A stretch of DNA of 64,000 bases, taken from the NCBI RefSeq assembly GCF_900113415.1, contig NZ_FOPH01000007.1, positions 105,996 to 169,995 of the forward strand, written 5' to 3'. Shown piece by piece: positions 44,819 to 54,499 of the stretch. Source of the stretch: Oribacterium sp. WCC10 (GTDB lineage: Bacteria; Bacillota; Clostridia; Lachnospirales; Lachnospiraceae). Each line of letters opens with the position of its first letter. Within the stretch, counting starts at the first letter, position 1. The translations under genes and the position numbers were made by a program. The notes below the pieces were generated by a model, which made no database searches, was not told the origin of the DNA, and saw only the letters and a list, made by a program, of their open reading frames with translations.

Positions 44819-46519
44819 ATGATAAGTATGAAACGTACTGTCGCTATCCTTGCCGCAGCAGCCACAATGCTGGCTCAGCCTATGTCTGCAATCGCTGCAA
44901 CTCCGGGTGACAATCTCACACCGCAGTTCACCATAGCAGACGAGGCTAACACCTCCGGCACTTCGGATAATGTTTACACTGCTGAAACACCGACTCTTGG
45001 TGCAGTTGAGACCACAGTTGAAACTGCGGCAACAGATACAGTTAATGCAACTGACCCTGTAGCAACCGAGGTTGTTCCTTCAGAAACTGCTCAGGCAGTG
45101 TCTGAGACCACTGCTGCAACAACAGAGACTTCATCCACAGCCACAGAAACAGCATCAACAGCTTCAGCCAATACAACAGCTGTAAGCGCAAGCTCAAAAA
45201 CACTTCCTACAGTTGATCCTACAGATGTTGAGACCATTCGCTACACATACATGACTACTCCTAACGAAGGAAACATGGATGCAGACCCTGTTCTCAACCT
45301 TGTTCCTCTTGGTTCCTACTTTATTTATGACGGAGCCGGAAACCGTATTGACTGGGGCACAACTTCAAAGAACGATTCATTTGCATATTCATCCATCGGT
45401 TTCACCAGCTTCATGCTTGAGCATGCCAATGTCGGAAGATGGTATTACAGAACATATTCAAACGGCACAGGCTGGGGTCCATGGGCAACTTCAAAGGAAG
45501 CCACTCCTAATCAGGGTATCGTTTCCGCTATGCAGATCCGTGTGAAGGGTTATACACATAATCTTGGCGATCTTTATTACAGAGCTGTTCTTAACGATGG
45601 TACAGTAACTGACTGGGCTCCTGAAGGTCAGGCAGTAGGTTCTATCGGTGATGACCGTTATATCGTAGGCATCAAGCTTGCTCTTTGGAAGAAGGGTGTT
45701 CCTTTCTATGATTCAACAGAGAAGCCTATGGCCAATGACCATAACGAAGGTGTGTTCTGGACTTCAGAAGGTGCCACCTATGTAACAGCCGACGGTCGTT
45801 CATACACCGGATGGGGCTTTGATGGTGAATCCAACCAGTACTACTTCAACAACGGTGTCGCTGTAACAGGTTGGAATGTAATTGACGGATACAACATTTA
45901 CTTCGATGAGAGCGGTGTTGCTCTTAAGGATCTTTCCGGTGTTATGGGTAATCCGGGAGCATATGCCATCCGTATAAACAAGGCAACAAGAACCATGTAT
46001 GTACTTGCGCAGGATGCATCAGGCAACTTCACTATTCCTTACAAGACTCTGATGGTAACAGTTGGTGATGATACACCTATCGGTTCCTTCAGCATTTACG
46101 AGAAGTACAGATGGCACTTCATGCATACAGACTGCTACTGCCAGTTCCTTTCAAGATTCAAAGGACACTTCCTGCTCCACTCACTGCTCTATTCAAGACC
46201 TGACTACAACACAATGGACGCCATTTACTATAACTACATGGATGACTCCATGTCCGGCGGATGTGTACGTCTTCGTGCAGTGGATTGTGCATGGATCTAC
46301 AACAACTGTCCAAACGGAACCACAGTTACTATCTATAACAACAAGTGGGACAAGGGTCCTATAGAGAAGGATGCTATACAGCAGGCTATTCCAAGAAACC
46401 AGACATTTGACCCTACAGATCCTCTTGTTACAGCAGCTCAGGATGCCGCTGCCAAGGCCGCTGCCGAAGCAGCTGCTGCAGAGGCCGCCGCTGCAACAGG
46501 TGAAGGCGAGCCACAGTAA
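44819..46519 (+). CDS. Secreted L,D-transpeptidase (YkuD) with ChW-like and wall-binding repeats
   Basis: This 566-residue protein cross-links peptidoglycan (3-3 links) or anchors proteins at the wall. In order: signal peptide (about 1-29, ending AIA), a Thr/Ala-rich linker to about 140, a region of ChW character (SAMQIRVKGYTHNLGDLYYR, about 235-290), CW_binding-like repeats (about 320-380) and a C-terminal YkuD domain with HS near 456 and catalytic Cys about 482 in SGGCVRL. An Ala-rich tail ends it. The ATG is seven bases after GGAGG. Confidence 0.88.
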   Translation: MISMKRTVAILAAAATMLAQPMSAIAATPGDNLTPQFTIADEANTSGTSDNVYTAETPTLGAVETTVETAATDTVNATDPVATEVVPSETAQAVSETTAATTETSSTATETASTASANTTAVSASSKTLPTVDPTDVETIRYTYMTTPNEGNMDADPVLNLVPLGSYFIYDGAGNRIDWGTTSKNDSFAYSSIGFTSFMLEHANVGRWYYRTYSNGTGWGPWATSKEATPNQGIVSAMQIRVKGYTHNLGDLYYRAVLNDGTVTDWAPEGQAVGSIGDDRYIVGIKLALWKKGVPFYDSTEKPMANDHNEGVFWTSEGATYVTADGRSYTGWGFDGESNQYYFNNGVAVTGWNVIDGYNIYFDESGVALKDLSGVMGNPGAYAIRINKATRTMYVLAQDASGNFTIPYKTLMVTVGDDTPIGSFSIYEKYRWHFMHTDCYCQFLSRFKGHFLLHSLLYSRPDYNTMDAIYYNYMDDSMSGGCVRLRAVDCAWIYNNCPNGTTVTIYNNKWDKGPIEKDAIQQAIPRNQTFDPTDPLVTAAQDAAAKAAAEAAAAEAAAATGEGEPQ

Positions 46520-46609
46520 GGATTTTCAGTGCTCGCAGGTATTTGATTTTCAAAATACCTTTACTTAAAACAAAAACGGGCAGAAGTATATTCTTCTACT
46601 GTTCATCAC

Positions 46610-46646
46610 AAAAGCGGAACAGCATCAGATGCTGTTCCGCTTTTTC
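46610..46646. terminator. Terminator of the L,D-transpeptidase gene
   Basis: AAAGCGGAACAGCA pairs perfectly with TGCTGTTCCGCTTT, then TTT. It is about 90 bases after the stop. Confidence 0.92.
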
Positions 46647-46666
46647 TATTGTTATAACGATGTATA

Positions 46667-46675
46667 TGCTATAAT
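46667..46675 (+). promoter_or_regulatory. Extended -10 promoter of the acyltransferase at 46706
   Basis: TGCTATAAT is a perfect extended -10 (TGNTATAAT), 31 bases before the start codon; the -35 is weak. Confidence 0.55.
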
Positions 46676-46705
46676 ATTTAGCCATGAGCGTTTTAGGAGA
46701 TCACT

Positions 46706-47950
46706 ATGACTAATATATCGAAAAAGCAGGACCTTTCCGTTGAGTTGCTCCGCATCATTGCCTGTCTCATGGTCATCATGATTCATGTACGTCCTTTTCC
46801 TTTCTCAGGCGATAATCTGCGGGATGCAGTCATCCTCATATATGTACTTAATGGCCCGGCAGTTGCTTCATTTCTTTTGATAAGCGGTTTCTTTATAAGT
46901 AAAAAACAATCCCTTATCCATGTATGGCTACGTTTTCTAAAAGGAATCATACTTCCTGCGGCAGTTTTCGTATTCGTCCTCGGAATGATACGCACATGGA
47001 TCGATCATCCCGAAATAAGTATCCTGACAAGCATATCCTTGGCAAATCCGCTTAAGGCGTTAACTGATATGGCACAGGGATTTCTCGCCTTTGACACCGT
47101 ACGTTTCGGAATATATGCAGATCACCTATGGTACATTTTCAGTCATGCGGAGATAATGCTCTGGATGACTGTCATATTGCCACTTGTGCGCCATGACGAA
47201 CAAAACATGCTAAAGCTTTTGCTGGCTTTTGCCGCCATACATTTCACATTACAAAACCTCAGCGCATTGGTTATACTTCCATTCAGCCTGTATACATTTC
47301 CAGCAATAGGAAAACCCTCCATGTATGCGATAGCAGGTTATCTATTCTATTCATGGGTAAAACGCATTCGTGAACCTGACAACAGATCAGCCATTCAGAC
47401 ATCAAACCATTCAGACATCAACTCTGTTTCATCGATGGGAACAGACGCCGGATTGAATATACATGTACATAATCCCGCCGTATACACTTTCATATTCTTC
47501 CTTGTGTTCCTTACATCATCAGTTTTTCTCTTTATGCTTCAAAAGCATATATATGTTGCAGGACTGATGTCAGGAAGATCCCCATCCGACCTTAATACTG
47601 ACTACTATTTTACAAGTTGGAACGGTATGATTTGTGCATTGCAGACCATTTCTCTCAGCGGTATGGTATTATTACTTCCGACTCAAAAATGGAACAGTAT
47701 GATACGTACCGCTATCAAGTCATTTGGCGGCTGTACATTCCATATTTATCTGATACACTACATATTTACAAATCATTTTCGTGCCATAGGCCTTGAAGGT
47801 ATTGTACGGAACCTGTTCGGAGAGAGTTCTCAAGGTCTCATACTATATACCCTCATGTACTCAATCTTTGTATTTATGTTCAGCGCATCACTTATCTTTA
47901 TATACAGAAAGCTTTGGAAAACAATATTATGCCTATTTCAGAAAAAATAA
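46706..47950 (+). CDS. Membrane acyltransferase (Acyltransferase 3 family)
   Basis: This 414-residue protein has about ten hydrophobic segments and begins with VELLRIIACLMVIMIH, with the family's catalytic-type His. It has a hydrophilic Asn/Ser-rich loop (about 225-255). It is the third such protein in this locus. The ATG follows AGGAG by nine bases. The next GT2 gene overlaps its end by about 22 bases, so the two probably modify the same polymer. Confidence 0.85.
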   Translation: MTNISKKQDLSVELLRIIACLMVIMIHVRPFPFSGDNLRDAVILIYVLNGPAVASFLLISGFFISKKQSLIHVWLRFLKGIILPAAVFVFVLGMIRTWIDHPEISILTSISLANPLKALTDMAQGFLAFDTVRFGIYADHLWYIFSHAEIMLWMTVILPLVRHDEQNMLKLLLAFAAIHFTLQNLSALVILPFSLYTFPAIGKPSMYAIAGYLFYSWVKRIREPDNRSAIQTSNHSDINSVSSMGTDAGLNIHVHNPAVYTFIFFLVFLTSSVFLFMLQKHIYVAGLMSGRSPSDLNTDYYFTSWNGMICALQTISLSGMVLLLPTQKWNSMIRTAIKSFGGCTFHIYLIHYIFTNHFRAIGLEGIVRNLFGESSQGLILYTLMYSIFVFMFSASLIFIYRKLWKTILCLFQKK

Positions 47951-48966
47951 GAACTCTGGTAGTAATACCAAACTATAACGGTCTAAGATTCCTTGATGAC
48001 TGCATGAAGGCTCTTGATGCACAGACCGCAACGGATTTTATCACTCTTGTCATTGATAACGGTTCAGGGGAAGCTGATAAAGACTGGCTGACAAACTGGC
48101 AGACAAAGGATCCTCTCCATAGACAGCTTATACTCAATGCAGATAATCTCGGTTTTTCGGGAGCTGTAAATCAGGGCATACAGTGGGCCATGGATAATGA
48201 TATAGAGTTTACTCTTCTGCTCAATAACGATACAAAAGTCAGACCCGGCTTTATAGAAGCTCTTGAGAATCGTATGGATAAGGATGCCCAATCCCGCATT
48301 TTTGCCATCTCAAGCAAGATGATCAAAATGCACGACAATTCCATCATGGATGACGCTGGTGATCAGTATACTGTTCTTGGCTGGCAGTTTCAAAGAGGTC
48401 TTGATGAGCCCTCCGGACTTCCTGTGTGGAACAAAGAGGCTTCTGTATTTTCGGCCTGCGCCGGCGCTGCCATGTACAGGACTTCTCTGTTCTCAAAAAC
48501 CGGGCTTTTTGATTTAAATCACTTTGCATACCTTGAAGATATAGACTTATGCTTCAGAGCTCAGCTTTATGGTTATAATGTCATTTACTCTCCTGAGGCT
48601 GTTGTTGAGCATGTAGGTTCCGGCACCAGTGGTTCAAAGTATAATGACTTTAAAGTCAGAATCAGTTCAAGAAACTCTGTCTATCTCTTATATAAGAACA
48701 TGCCGGCATTTATGATTCTTTTAAACATACTGCCCATTCTTTTCGGATTTCTTATCAAACAGCTTTTCTTCATTAAAAACGGATTTGGGAAAGCTTACTT
48801 TACAGGTTTCATAGAAGGCATCAAAAATACCAAAACGCTAAAAAGGGCAAAATTAAATGAGGTACCGCCTATGCGATACCTCACGATAGAAATAAGATTG
48901 ATTGCAGCTACATTTGAGTACGCTTCGAAGCTAATCCGAAGATATACATCAAAGGCTCACGATTAA
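47929..48966 (+). CDS. GT2 glycosyltransferase (rhamnosyltransferase WbbL-like)
   Basis: This 345-residue enzyme has VIPNYNG, IDNGSGE, the LNNDTKV metal-binding site and YLEDIDLCFRAQLYGY, typical of WbbL-type rhamnosyltransferases, and a hydrophobic C-terminal stretch (about 255-275). Its start overlaps the acyltransferase end. Its 3' end overlaps the convergent flippase by 59 bases. I use ATG 47929; TTG 47914 also opens the frame. Confidence 0.87.
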   Translation: MPISEKIRTLVVIPNYNGLRFLDDCMKALDAQTATDFITLVIDNGSGEADKDWLTNWQTKDPLHRQLILNADNLGFSGAVNQGIQWAMDNDIEFTLLLNNDTKVRPGFIEALENRMDKDAQSRIFAISSKMIKMHDNSIMDDAGDQYTVLGWQFQRGLDEPSGLPVWNKEASVFSACAGAAMYRTSLFSKTGLFDLNHFAYLEDIDLCFRAQLYGYNVIYSPEAVVEHVGSGTSGSKYNDFKVRISSRNSVYLLYKNMPAFMILLNILPILFGFLIKQLFFIKNGFGKAYFTGFIEGIKNTKTLKRAKLNEVPPMRYLTIEIRLIAATFEYASKLIRRYTSKAHD

Positions 48967-50356
48967 AAAAACAAGAAAAAACAAGGTAAACGACAGCCCC
49001 CACAGCCATCTGAATCAACAATGTAATAATGGCAGGAAGCATAAAATACTGTATGCTCCATACTACAGCTCCCATCAGGAACGAAATGATCAGGGATGGA
49101 AGAACCTCTCTCCACTGTCTCAAAGGGCCATAGCCTATAAGATTTCCTGTAGGCCATGCATTGATAACGGTACATATATATTCATCGATGACCTTAAGTA
49201 TAAGCATCGGCCATATACCAAATGATAAACTAAGCACAAGGATAACTATTCCGAGTGCTTTTTTTATTATCTCAAGCTTCAAAAACAGATCCGAACGCCC
49301 CATGGCATTAATGACCTGAAGATTGATGATATGTATAGGGTAAACGGCATAACTTACTGCCAAAAGCACAAGATACGGCGCGGCAACTATCCACTTATCC
49401 GTAAGAAGAAGCACCACCAAAGGTCTCGCCACAGCAGCAAGTCCGGCCATCATCGGAAATATCACAAATGCACTGAGTCTTATGGATCTGCTTGTCATAC
49501 GTCTCAATACCTCAGGATCATCCTGTTCCTTACTGTATGCAGGCAACATAACCGACTGAATAGCAGTGGAAAGATTGGTAGCTATGATCTTCGGAAACTG
49601 CTCGCCCCTATTGTAAGCCCCAAGGTCGGCACTGGAATACTTCTTGCCGATTATCAGGCCGTAAATGTTTTGCCATACCGCATCTATCAGTCCTGATGCA
49701 AGTATCTTCCAGCCAAATGAAAACAACTGCTTCAAACGACTTGTGCGGAAGAGTATATGCGGATACCACTTCACAGTCATAAGCATAACGATCATGAGAG
49801 AGAAGAAGTACACTATCTGCTGAGCTGCCATTGCCCACACACCATAACCTTGAAACGCCAATACTATGGAAACAGCTCCGGATATGATAACTGCAATCAT
49901 CGTTGACTGAAATAGCTGCCTGAATCTGAGATTCCTGGCCACATATGCTGTCTGTATTGACACAACTCCGCCTGGAAACAAAACCACTCCCATGACTCTC
50001 ACAAGTTCGCGAAGAACCGGAGTATCATAGTAACCGGCAATCCATGGCGCAATGCCGAACAGCACACCATAACAAATGAGCGCCAGAAGCATACTCATCC
50101 AAAACACAGAACTATAGTCTTCCTCTTCTATTTCCTTACCCTGAACAAGTGCAGTGGCAAATCCCGACTGTACAAAGGTGTTGGCTATAGCTATAAATAT
50201 GGTGATCAGACTAATGGTTCCATATTCCTCCGGAGTCATAAGTCGCGCCAAAACAAGCGCCACAACAAACTGAATCCCCTGTGAACCGCACTGCTCCAGA
50301 ATTTTCCAAAACAGTCCCCTGATCACTTTCGATTTTAAATTATTGTTATCTATCAT
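48908..50356 (-). CDS. Polysaccharide flippase (Wzx-like)
   Basis: This 482-residue protein has about twelve to fourteen membrane segments and the family's N-terminal KVIRGLFWKILEQCGSQ and RLMTPEEYG motifs. It translocates lipid-linked sugars. ATG 50356 is used; AGAAAG lies upstream, a weak ribosome site. Its start overlaps the end of the GT2 at 50346, so they are coupled, and its 3' end overlaps the convergent GT2 at 47929. Confidence 0.88.
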   Translation of the reverse strand: MIDNNNLKSKVIRGLFWKILEQCGSQGIQFVVALVLARLMTPEEYGTISLITIFIAIANTFVQSGFATALVQGKEIEEEDYSSVFWMSMLLALICYGVLFGIAPWIAGYYDTPVLRELVRVMGVVLFPGGVVSIQTAYVARNLRFRQLFQSTMIAVIISGAVSIVLAFQGYGVWAMAAQQIVYFFSLMIVMLMTVKWYPHILFRTSRLKQLFSFGWKILASGLIDAVWQNIYGLIIGKKYSSADLGAYNRGEQFPKIIATNLSTAIQSVMLPAYSKEQDDPEVLRRMTSRSIRLSAFVIFPMMAGLAAVARPLVVLLLTDKWIVAAPYLVLLAVSYAVYPIHIINLQVINAMGRSDLFLKLEIIKKALGIVILVLSLSFGIWPMLILKVIDEYICTVINAWPTGNLIGYGPLRQWREVLPSLIISFLMGAVVWSIQYFMLPAIITLLIQMAVGAVVYLVFSCFFNREPLMYIFGLASKRTQM

Positions 50357-51350
50357 TTTTTCTTTCTCGCAGCCATTTGTATAGCTTCGGCATGCGATAT
50401 TCAAATCCTATAAAAAATCTGTCACGCAGATTGAGTTCTTTATAAAACTCTCTGTTATCAGCACTGTATATCGCCTTAAAGTCCCGTGTATTAACTTTCG
50501 TCAGAAATTCATTTCTTCCACCTGCTCTCATAGCAGCTTCATGAAATCTTCCGCCCGTCTCCTCATCAAAGCTTTTATACATCTTCCAAAGCTCCGATGC
50601 AAACTTCTCTTGTTTCTTCACATAATCTCCGGTCATTTGACTTTCTGTCCATGAACCTCCTATGGAAAAACGATATACACTCATAGCTTCATCGAAATAG
50701 TAGCTGTCGCCGGCCGCCGCCGCCATGAGTTCCAACGGTCTGTCGCCTACCGGACAATCCACATAGTAATCCGGCAGTTTTTCAACGATACTTCTCCTTA
50801 GCAGGAAGCTTGCAAAGGGCGATCCGATGGCTTTATCCACAAGTTCCTCAGGTTTAACCACACGTGACTGTTTATAAGGTCGCATTAGTTCTCCATTAAC
50901 AAGAGCGCCATCCTCGGTCACTACCCTGGCAGAATGGAATGTAAAAACGCACTGAGGATGCGCTTCCATATAGTCAACCTGTTTCTGAAGTTTTCGGGGA
51001 TCACACCAGTAGTCATCACCATCCGTAAGAGCTACATACTTCCCGATTGCTCTCGGAAAATTAAAGGCACCTGAAATATTGGTTATCCCCTTACTGTATT
51101 GGTTCTCTTTCCTGAGTATCGGTTTAATGATATCCGGATACTTTTCCTGATAGCTTCTGATGATTTCCTGAGCGTTATCGATAGACGCATCATCGTGGAT
51201 GAGAATCTCAATCTCGAAATTTCTCTCCTGCCCCAATATATGGTCAAGACATGTACCTATATACTTTCCGTGGTTGTATGTCACTACACATACAGAGACC
51301 ATCACAGGTTTATCATGTTCATTATTTACTTCAGTCTCTACTTTACTCAT
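50346..51350 (-). CDS. GT2 glycosyltransferase
   Basis: This 334-residue enzyme has VCVVTYNHG, the HDDASID segment and LTDGDDYWCDP, with the metal-binding DGDD. The C-terminal helices carry no membrane segment. Preceded by AAGG in AGAAGGCGATACAATG, and overlapping the flippase start by 11 bases. Acceptor and donor are unknown. Confidence 0.9.
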   Translation of the reverse strand: MSKVETEVNNEHDKPVMVSVCVVTYNHGKYIGTCLDHILGQERNFEIEILIHDDASIDNAQEIIRSYQEKYPDIIKPILRKENQYSKGITNISGAFNFPRAIGKYVALTDGDDYWCDPRKLQKQVDYMEAHPQCVFTFHSARVVTEDGALVNGELMRPYKQSRVVKPEELVDKAIGSPFASFLLRRSIVEKLPDYYVDCPVGDRPLELMAAAAGDSYYFDEAMSVYRFSIGGSWTESQMTGDYVKKQEKFASELWKMYKSFDEETGGRFHEAAMRAGGRNEFLTKVNTRDFKAIYSADNREFYKELNLRDRFFIGFEYRMPKLYKWLRERKNDR

Positions 51351-51678
51351 TGTATCGCCTTCTGTTTCAATTAACCTTCAAAACTCTATATCCTATACCA
51401 CACATGACGTATATAAAAATGCTTTCGTTCCCACTGTAATTCAAAACATTTCCATGTCAGATTTTACACTCACACCATTATATATCTGTATCTATCAGAT
51501 GTATGGCAAGAAAATGTAATGGATGGTTGCCAAGGCTTGCGAGTAGAAAGAATATCATGGTTTACATGTCCGAGACCGGATGCACATTGTGCAGACGAGA
51601 CGAACATGTAAACCATGATGTACTTTCAATCGAGTGAGCCGGCGACCGCCATTGCATTTTCTGAACTCAGTCAATACC
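51351..51678. other. Intergenic region with a large near-palindrome
   Basis: No gene is seen. It holds the 51507-51663 inverted repeat and a possible GTGAGTGTAAAA core (about 51463-51475, minus strand). The remaining 51360-51460 shows nothing I can support. Confidence 0.5.
51507..51663. repeat. Long inverted repeat (MITE-like or giant hairpin)
   Basis: Two arms of about 63 bases pair around a 28-base centre holding a TGCAC/GTGCA hairpin. The inner 16 bases (ATCATGGTTTACATGT) are perfect; outer parts AGAAAATG, AATGG, GAAAG and GGCT match with a few mismatches and short gaps. It begins 15 bases after the stop at 51679 on the minus strand. No target-site duplication is visible. Confidence 0.85.
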
Positions 51679-52650
51679 TCACTTTATAAACAAGCATTCC
51701 CCCACAGTTCTATGCAACATATTGTAGGTAAAACCATGATTTAGTATTATGAATATCTTTTCGAGTCTATTCCTTGTCGGTATACTGATAAAACTATCCA
51801 GCAAATCTTTCTGCTTCTCCGTAAGCCTGTCATCGTACATATCCCGGAAGCATCTTGCCTGTTCAAACATTTCCATGTATACATTGCGGGAATGTTCATC
51901 CATCTCAGCCTTTGTCTTCCCGTCTTTTCTGCCGATTCCGAAACGTCCAAGCACCTCCATGATACGTGAGCCCTTCTCTGCACCGAGAACATTATCTCCG
52001 TGCTGTCTGTACTTATAGAGAGACTCCGGAATGAAACGAATCTCTCCGAAAGCTGCCGCAACCAACGCTATCCACTGGTCATGCATCACACAATGTTCCG
52101 GCACCGCAGTTATAAGTTCCGCCAGTGCACGATTTATCATCATGGCTCCTCCTACAATATTATTCTGTACGAGCAGCTGACTAAGTGATTTTCTCGACGG
52201 CGTCATCTTCTGATACTCCACATAGCTGGGAGATATAGTTTTCAACTCCTTATCAACAACCAGTGAGTCACAGTGAACAAGAAGCGGCTTATCATGACCG
52301 TAAATCACTTCAAGAGCCTTCATCTCTTCCAGAGACTTCTCCATCTTGTCACCGTTCCAGACATCATCCTGGTCTGACAACATGATGTAATCACTGTCTC
52401 CATACTGTTTTTCTGAAATCAGCTTAAGAAAATGTCTTTCAGCACTTCCCGTAGGAGGACTCTGCTGTATAAGTCTGATTCGTCCATTGTGCTTCTCCAT
52501 CAGCTCATTTACTACTGTCAATGTTTCATCCGACGAACCGTCATCCGACACCACTATGTCGAAATCACTGCAGTTCTGAGCCATAATGGATTCAATTTGC
52601 TCTTTAACATACTGCGCACCGTTATAGGTGCATAAAAGGACAGTAATCAT
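51679..52650 (-). CDS. GT2 glycosyltransferase
   Basis: This 323-residue enzyme has VLLCTYNGAQYV, VVSDDGSSDETL and LSDQDDVW, with the metal-binding DQDD; the following MEKSLEEM is usual for this subgroup (rhamnosyltransferase-like). It is coupled to the epimerase gene by an ATGA overlap. Its stop is followed by the large inverted repeat. Confidence 0.9.
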   Translation of the reverse strand: MITVLLCTYNGAQYVKEQIESIMAQNCSDFDIVVSDDGSSDETLTVVNELMEKHNGRIRLIQQSPPTGSAERHFLKLISEKQYGDSDYIMLSDQDDVWNGDKMEKSLEEMKALEVIYGHDKPLLVHCDSLVVDKELKTISPSYVEYQKMTPSRKSLSQLLVQNNIVGGAMMINRALAELITAVPEHCVMHDQWIALVAAAFGEIRFIPESLYKYRQHGDNVLGAEKGSRIMEVLGRFGIGRKDGKTKAEMDEHSRNVYMEMFEQARCFRDMYDDRLTEKQKDLLDSFISIPTRNRLEKIFIILNHGFTYNMLHRTVGECLFIK

Positions 52651-53483
52651 TTCGCTTCTCTTTTCTCCATAATCCTTCTGATAATTGTATCATCACCCCA
52701 TACGGCCTTACTATCGTATGGTCTGTCGGGAAATGCTCCGTACTTAAGTCTTATACTGTACTGATTCTCTCTTATGAATCTTTCAACTCTTTCTGAAAGT
52801 TTCTCCGGAAAACCTGAGCAGGCATTGATGATACCTTTATGCTCTGTCTGCTCTATAACTGCAGCAAGCATGTCACAAAATCTGTCATAGTCAATGAAAT
52901 CCCACTGATTCTGTCCCATAGTAAACGGAAACTCACTGTCACCACGTTTTTCAGCGGCTGTAATCTTGGAGAAGATAGATGAACCGTACTCCGAATTTCC
53001 TACTATATAGTAACCTCTGACCCACTGAAACACAGTTTCACTGTTCTTACACAAAAGTTCTATTGCCTGTCTTAAAGCATTTTTCGAGATACCGTAAAGA
53101 GACTGTGGATTGCATGGTGTGTCAGGCTTGATTGAGCCCTCAAAAAAACCTATCTCATGCATGGATCCCATAACCGTCATCTGTCTGATGCCACTCTTTA
53201 TCAGCTTTTCCAGAAATGCATAATGCTTTGGTAAATCCTCTATATGAGATGGATCGTTATGAACAAAACCATTTCTCCATGCTAAATGAAAGCAGGCATC
53301 CGGCTCTCCGAAAAACTCATAAGGTTCATCAAGCCCGAAGAGATCAGTGGCTTTTCGCTCCGCTCGCGGGTCAATGTGCTCTACACGGAAATCCGTGGCA
53401 ACAACTTCATGCCCGTCATCCAATAGCTGTCTCACCAGTCCCTGTCCTATATATCCGTTTGCACCGGTTACAAGTATCTTCAT
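52647..53483 (-). CDS. NAD-dependent epimerase/dehydratase (extended SDR)
   Basis: This 278-residue nucleotide-sugar enzyme has the NAD-binding TGANGYIGQGL and an active-site Tyr in the YGISKNALR segment (YxxxN rather than YxxxK). The catalytic Ser/Thr region is GSMHEIG. It could make a deoxy or epimerised sugar for this locus; precise product unknown. The start is 30 bases after the CgeB-like gene. Confidence 0.88.
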   Translation of the reverse strand: MKILVTGANGYIGQGLVRQLLDDGHEVVATDFRVEHIDPRAERKATDLFGLDEPYEFFGEPDACFHLAWRNGFVHNDPSHIEDLPKHYAFLEKLIKSGIRQMTVMGSMHEIGFFEGSIKPDTPCNPQSLYGISKNALRQAIELLCKNSETVFQWVRGYYIVGNSEYGSSIFSKITAAEKRGDSEFPFTMGQNQWDFIDYDRFCDMLAAVIEQTEHKGIINACSGFPEKLSERVERFIRENQYSIRLKYGAFPDRPYDSKAVWGDDTIIRRIMEKREAK

Positions 53484-53512
53484 CTAAATCTGTATCTCCA
53501 ACATTAATTACT

Positions 53513-54499
53513 TTAATCACAAAGAATGTCCTCTAAAAAGCCTTCAAGGCTGTATCTTTCATACACATCCTTTGCTATATCATGATAAGGGGTTTCAAGG
53601 AACTCCTTTGGTATATCGAAATCATCAGGATCATAAATGCAGACATTATCAGGATCGTAAAAGTCCGTATCAAGTACATGCCGGTTGTTGGTTACAAGCT
53701 TACATTTATGACCCACCGATTCTATGGTACGCATGCTTAATCCGTTTTGCTGCGGAAATGTATAGTCTACAAAACATCTCGTATGATTGTAAACATCAAC
53801 TGTGTCCTTCATAGGCAAAGACGCAAAATGAAGCTCACCCGATGCTCCTTTATACAACGGATTTCTCTTTAAAACAGCCTCTTTGATATACTGAAGTCTG
53901 GGTACATAAATATAGCTGAATACTTTCTTACCATATCCTTCAGCCACCTTTTTTAGTGCAAGAAGAATCTGCATTCGTCTTGTGTGCATGGAACAAAGAA
54001 AGATAAGATCATATTTCTTTTCTTCAGTATCCACACACTCTTCTCTCTTGAAAAACAAAGGTCTGTAATTCCAGTTGTAATTCTCCGAATCAACCGGATC
54101 AAAGGTATAAATATCCTGAAAATGAGGATTAATCCTTGTCTGATCGGAAAATGTTGCAACGCTGTCCCACTGATATATCTTGAATCTCGCGTCCTTGAAT
54201 CTGGTCTTAAGCATCTCTATGACTTCATCAGTCATCCACTGTCCCTTGATAACAAAAACTGTATCAATACCAAGCGGCACATCCTTTGTTTTATCCTCAT
54301 AATACTCACGCACTATTTTATCCCTAAGCTTCTTAGTATAGAACATAGCAAGCTTTTTCAGGAATCCCTGTGCGTGAATATTGGTATCTATCAGATAAAC
54401 CTGATTTCCTGATTCCATCAGGCATCTCTCAATATCCTTCTCATAATTATAAAAAAACGGCATAATGAGAAGAATTTTTTTACTTTTTAACTTTATCAT
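53513..54499 (-). CDS. CgeB/CpsH-like capsule biosynthesis protein, putative glycosyltransferase
   Basis: This roughly 328-residue protein begins with KKILLIMPFFYNYEKDI and has a C-terminal SMRTIESVGHKCKLVTNN segment (GT-B-like nucleotide-sugar site, as in CgeB and DUF3880-type proteins). It likely transfers a sugar; I cannot name it further. ATG 54499 is inside the 3' end of the GT8 gene with GGATAAG upstream; a start 19 codons earlier is also open. Confidence 0.7.
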   Translation of the reverse strand: MIKLKSKKILLIMPFFYNYEKDIERCLMESGNQVYLIDTNIHAQGFLKKLAMFYTKKLRDKIVREYYEDKTKDVPLGIDTVFVIKGQWMTDEVIEMLKTRFKDARFKIYQWDSVATFSDQTRINPHFQDIYTFDPVDSENYNWNYRPLFFKREECVDTEEKKYDLIFLCSMHTRRMQILLALKKVAEGYGKKVFSYIYVPRLQYIKEAVLKRNPLYKGASGELHFASLPMKDTVDVYNHTRCFVDYTFPQQNGLSMRTIESVGHKCKLVTNNRHVLDTDFYDPDNVCIYDPDDFDIPKEFLETPYHDIAKDVYERYSLEGFLEDILCD

